Assembly: GCA_034663685.1 (NCBI GenBank)
Contig: JAXDJC010000096.1
Span: 1 to 22,417 of the forward strand
DNA from: AC-37 sp034663685
Lineage (GTDB): Bacteria; Actinomycetota; Thermoleophilia; Solirubrobacterales; Thermoleophilaceae
Reading direction: 5' to 3'
Length of the DNA: 22,417 bases
Of this stretch, positions 21,789 to 22,417 are shown piece after piece (the first letter of the stretch is position 1; every line of letters begins with the position of its first letter). Made by a program: the position numbers and the translations under genes. Under the pieces are notes generated by a model. That model was not told the DNA's origin, did not search any database, and saw nothing but the letters and a program-made list of their open reading frames with translations.

Positions 21789-22417
21789 ATGCGCGACTTC
21801 ATCGAAGCCACCAAATCCGGCATCGTCGTCTTCGACGGCGGCATGGGCGCGACCCTCGAGATGTTCGAGCTCACGCCCGAGGATTACGGCGGGTTGCAGG
21901 GCAAGTGCCACGAGGCGCTCGTGCTCAACCGCCCGGATGTGATCAGGGGCGTGCACGAGTCGATGGTCGAGGCCGGCGCGATGGTGGTGGAGACCGACAC
22001 CTTCCAGGCCTCGCGCCTCAAGCTCGACGAGTGGGGGCTCGGCGAGCACACGGTCGAGATCAACGTCAAGGCGGCGCAGATCGCCCGCGAGGCCGTGGGC
22101 GAGGACCGCTTCGTGGCCGGCTCGATCGGCCCCACCGGCATGCTCCCCGCGAGCGACGACGCGACCCTCGGCCAGATCCGCTTCGGCGAGCTGGTCACGA
22201 TCTTCACCGAGCAGGCCCAGGGCCTGATCGACGGCGGCGCCGACCTGCTCATCATCGAGACCGCGCAGGACATCCTCGAGGTCAAGGCCGCGGTGTTCGG
22301 CGTGCGCGAGGCGTTCAAGGCCACCGGCAAGAGGCTGCCGATCCAGACCAGCGTCTCGCTGCTGCCCAACGGCGGCAAGATGCTCCTCGGCACCGACATC
22401 CAGGCGGTGCTCACCAC
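21789..22417 (+). CDS. metH: Methionine synthase, homocysteine-binding N-terminal region (3' end cut by window)
   Basis: From ATG 21789 the frame is open to the window end, 209 codons. The sequence MRDFIEATKSGIVVFDGGMGATLE followed by VLNRPDVIRGVHESMVEAGAMVVETDTFQASRLKL, GSIGPTGMLP and GADLLIIETAQDILEVKAAV is the barrel of the homocysteine S-methyltransferase domain, as at the start of cobalamin-dependent MetH. The zinc-binding cysteines lie later and are not visible. A shorter homocysteine methyltransferase or a bifunctional MTHFR fusion is therefore not excluded. There is no Shine-Dalgarno site; a -10-like TAGCCT at 21773 would start transcription a few bases before the ATG, so the message may be leaderless. 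No cobalamin or SAM riboswitch fits in the 67-bp gap. Confidence 0.9.
   Translation, partial: MRDFIEATKSGIVVFDGGMGATLEMFELTPEDYGGLQGKCHEALVLNRPDVIRGVHESMVEAGAMVVETDTFQASRLKLDEWGLGEHTVEINVKAAQIAREAVGEDRFVAGSIGPTGMLPASDDATLGQIRFGELVTIFTEQAQGLIDGGADLLIIETAQDILEVKAAVFGVREAFKATGKRLPIQTSVSLLPNGGKMLLGTDIQAVLT

Noticed and set aside
1..22417. CRISPR arrays, insertion sequences, integrases, phage or toxin-antitoxin genes, rRNA and tRNA genes
   Set aside because: None was found by eye on either strand. There are no regularly spaced repeats, transposase motifs or complete cloverleafs.

Overview
The window is high-GC DNA with dense genes, frequent GTG/TTG starts, many 1-8 nt stop/start overlaps, an actinobacterial-type integration host factor (mIHF) and a Mkl/YrbE-type lipid-transport ABC module. 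This points to an actinobacterium, most likely a Thermoleophilia/Solirubrobacterales-like lineage. That placement is inference from gene content and style; no rRNA or tRNA gene is present to confirm it. I support 22 protein-coding genes, two of them cut by the window edges (the N-acyltransferase-like gene at 1-1134 and metH at 21789-22417).

Layout. (1) 1-2392: a GNAT-fold acyltransferase-like gene (minus) diverges, with a 34 bp gap, from an alpha-oxoamine synthase whose PLP-lysine motif resembles serine palmitoyltransferase. This is a candidate sphingoid/ceramide-like lipid pair. (2) 2439-4526: pyruvate kinase (minus) with a potassium-independent type active-site signature, then a hairpin-rich intergenic region, then mIHF (plus). 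(3) 4558-13673: an almost continuous minus-strand run of ten genes, in transcription order YrbE/MlaE permease A, permease B, MlaF-like ATPase, MMPL/RND transporter, membrane-anchored thioredoxin-like protein with a degenerate active site, B3/B4-domain protein, uncharacterised Cys/Trp protein, two small membrane proteins, and a one-module VOC protein. No MCE/MlaD protein is in the window. (4) 13817-14711: a divergent lipoprotein, then a 60-residue four-cysteine protein with a structured leader. (5) 14852-17861: amtB - P-II (glnB/K) - PucR/CdaR-family regulator, with overlapping reading frames. (6) 18041-21721: two secreted hydrolases, a subtilase followed 12 bp later by a GH31 glycosidase. (7) 21789-22417: the 5' part of metH.

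How the genes fit together. The transport block, the divergent lipoprotein and the SPT/acyltransferase pair all suggest envelope-lipid metabolism and trafficking. The amtB-P-II-CdaR operon looks like a self-contained ammonium uptake and nitrogen-sensing unit; its P-II protein lacks the Tyr51 modification site and is coupled to a DNA-binding regulator. The subtilase-GH31 pair suggests extracellular polymer degradation. I saw no insertion sequences, CRISPR arrays, integrases or phage genes. The most novel-looking elements are the MlaFEE-MMPL-thioredoxin block without MCE proteins, the amtB-P-II-CdaR coupling, the SPT-like/acyltransferase pair, and the mutually exclusive hairpins ahead of the small Cys-rich gene.
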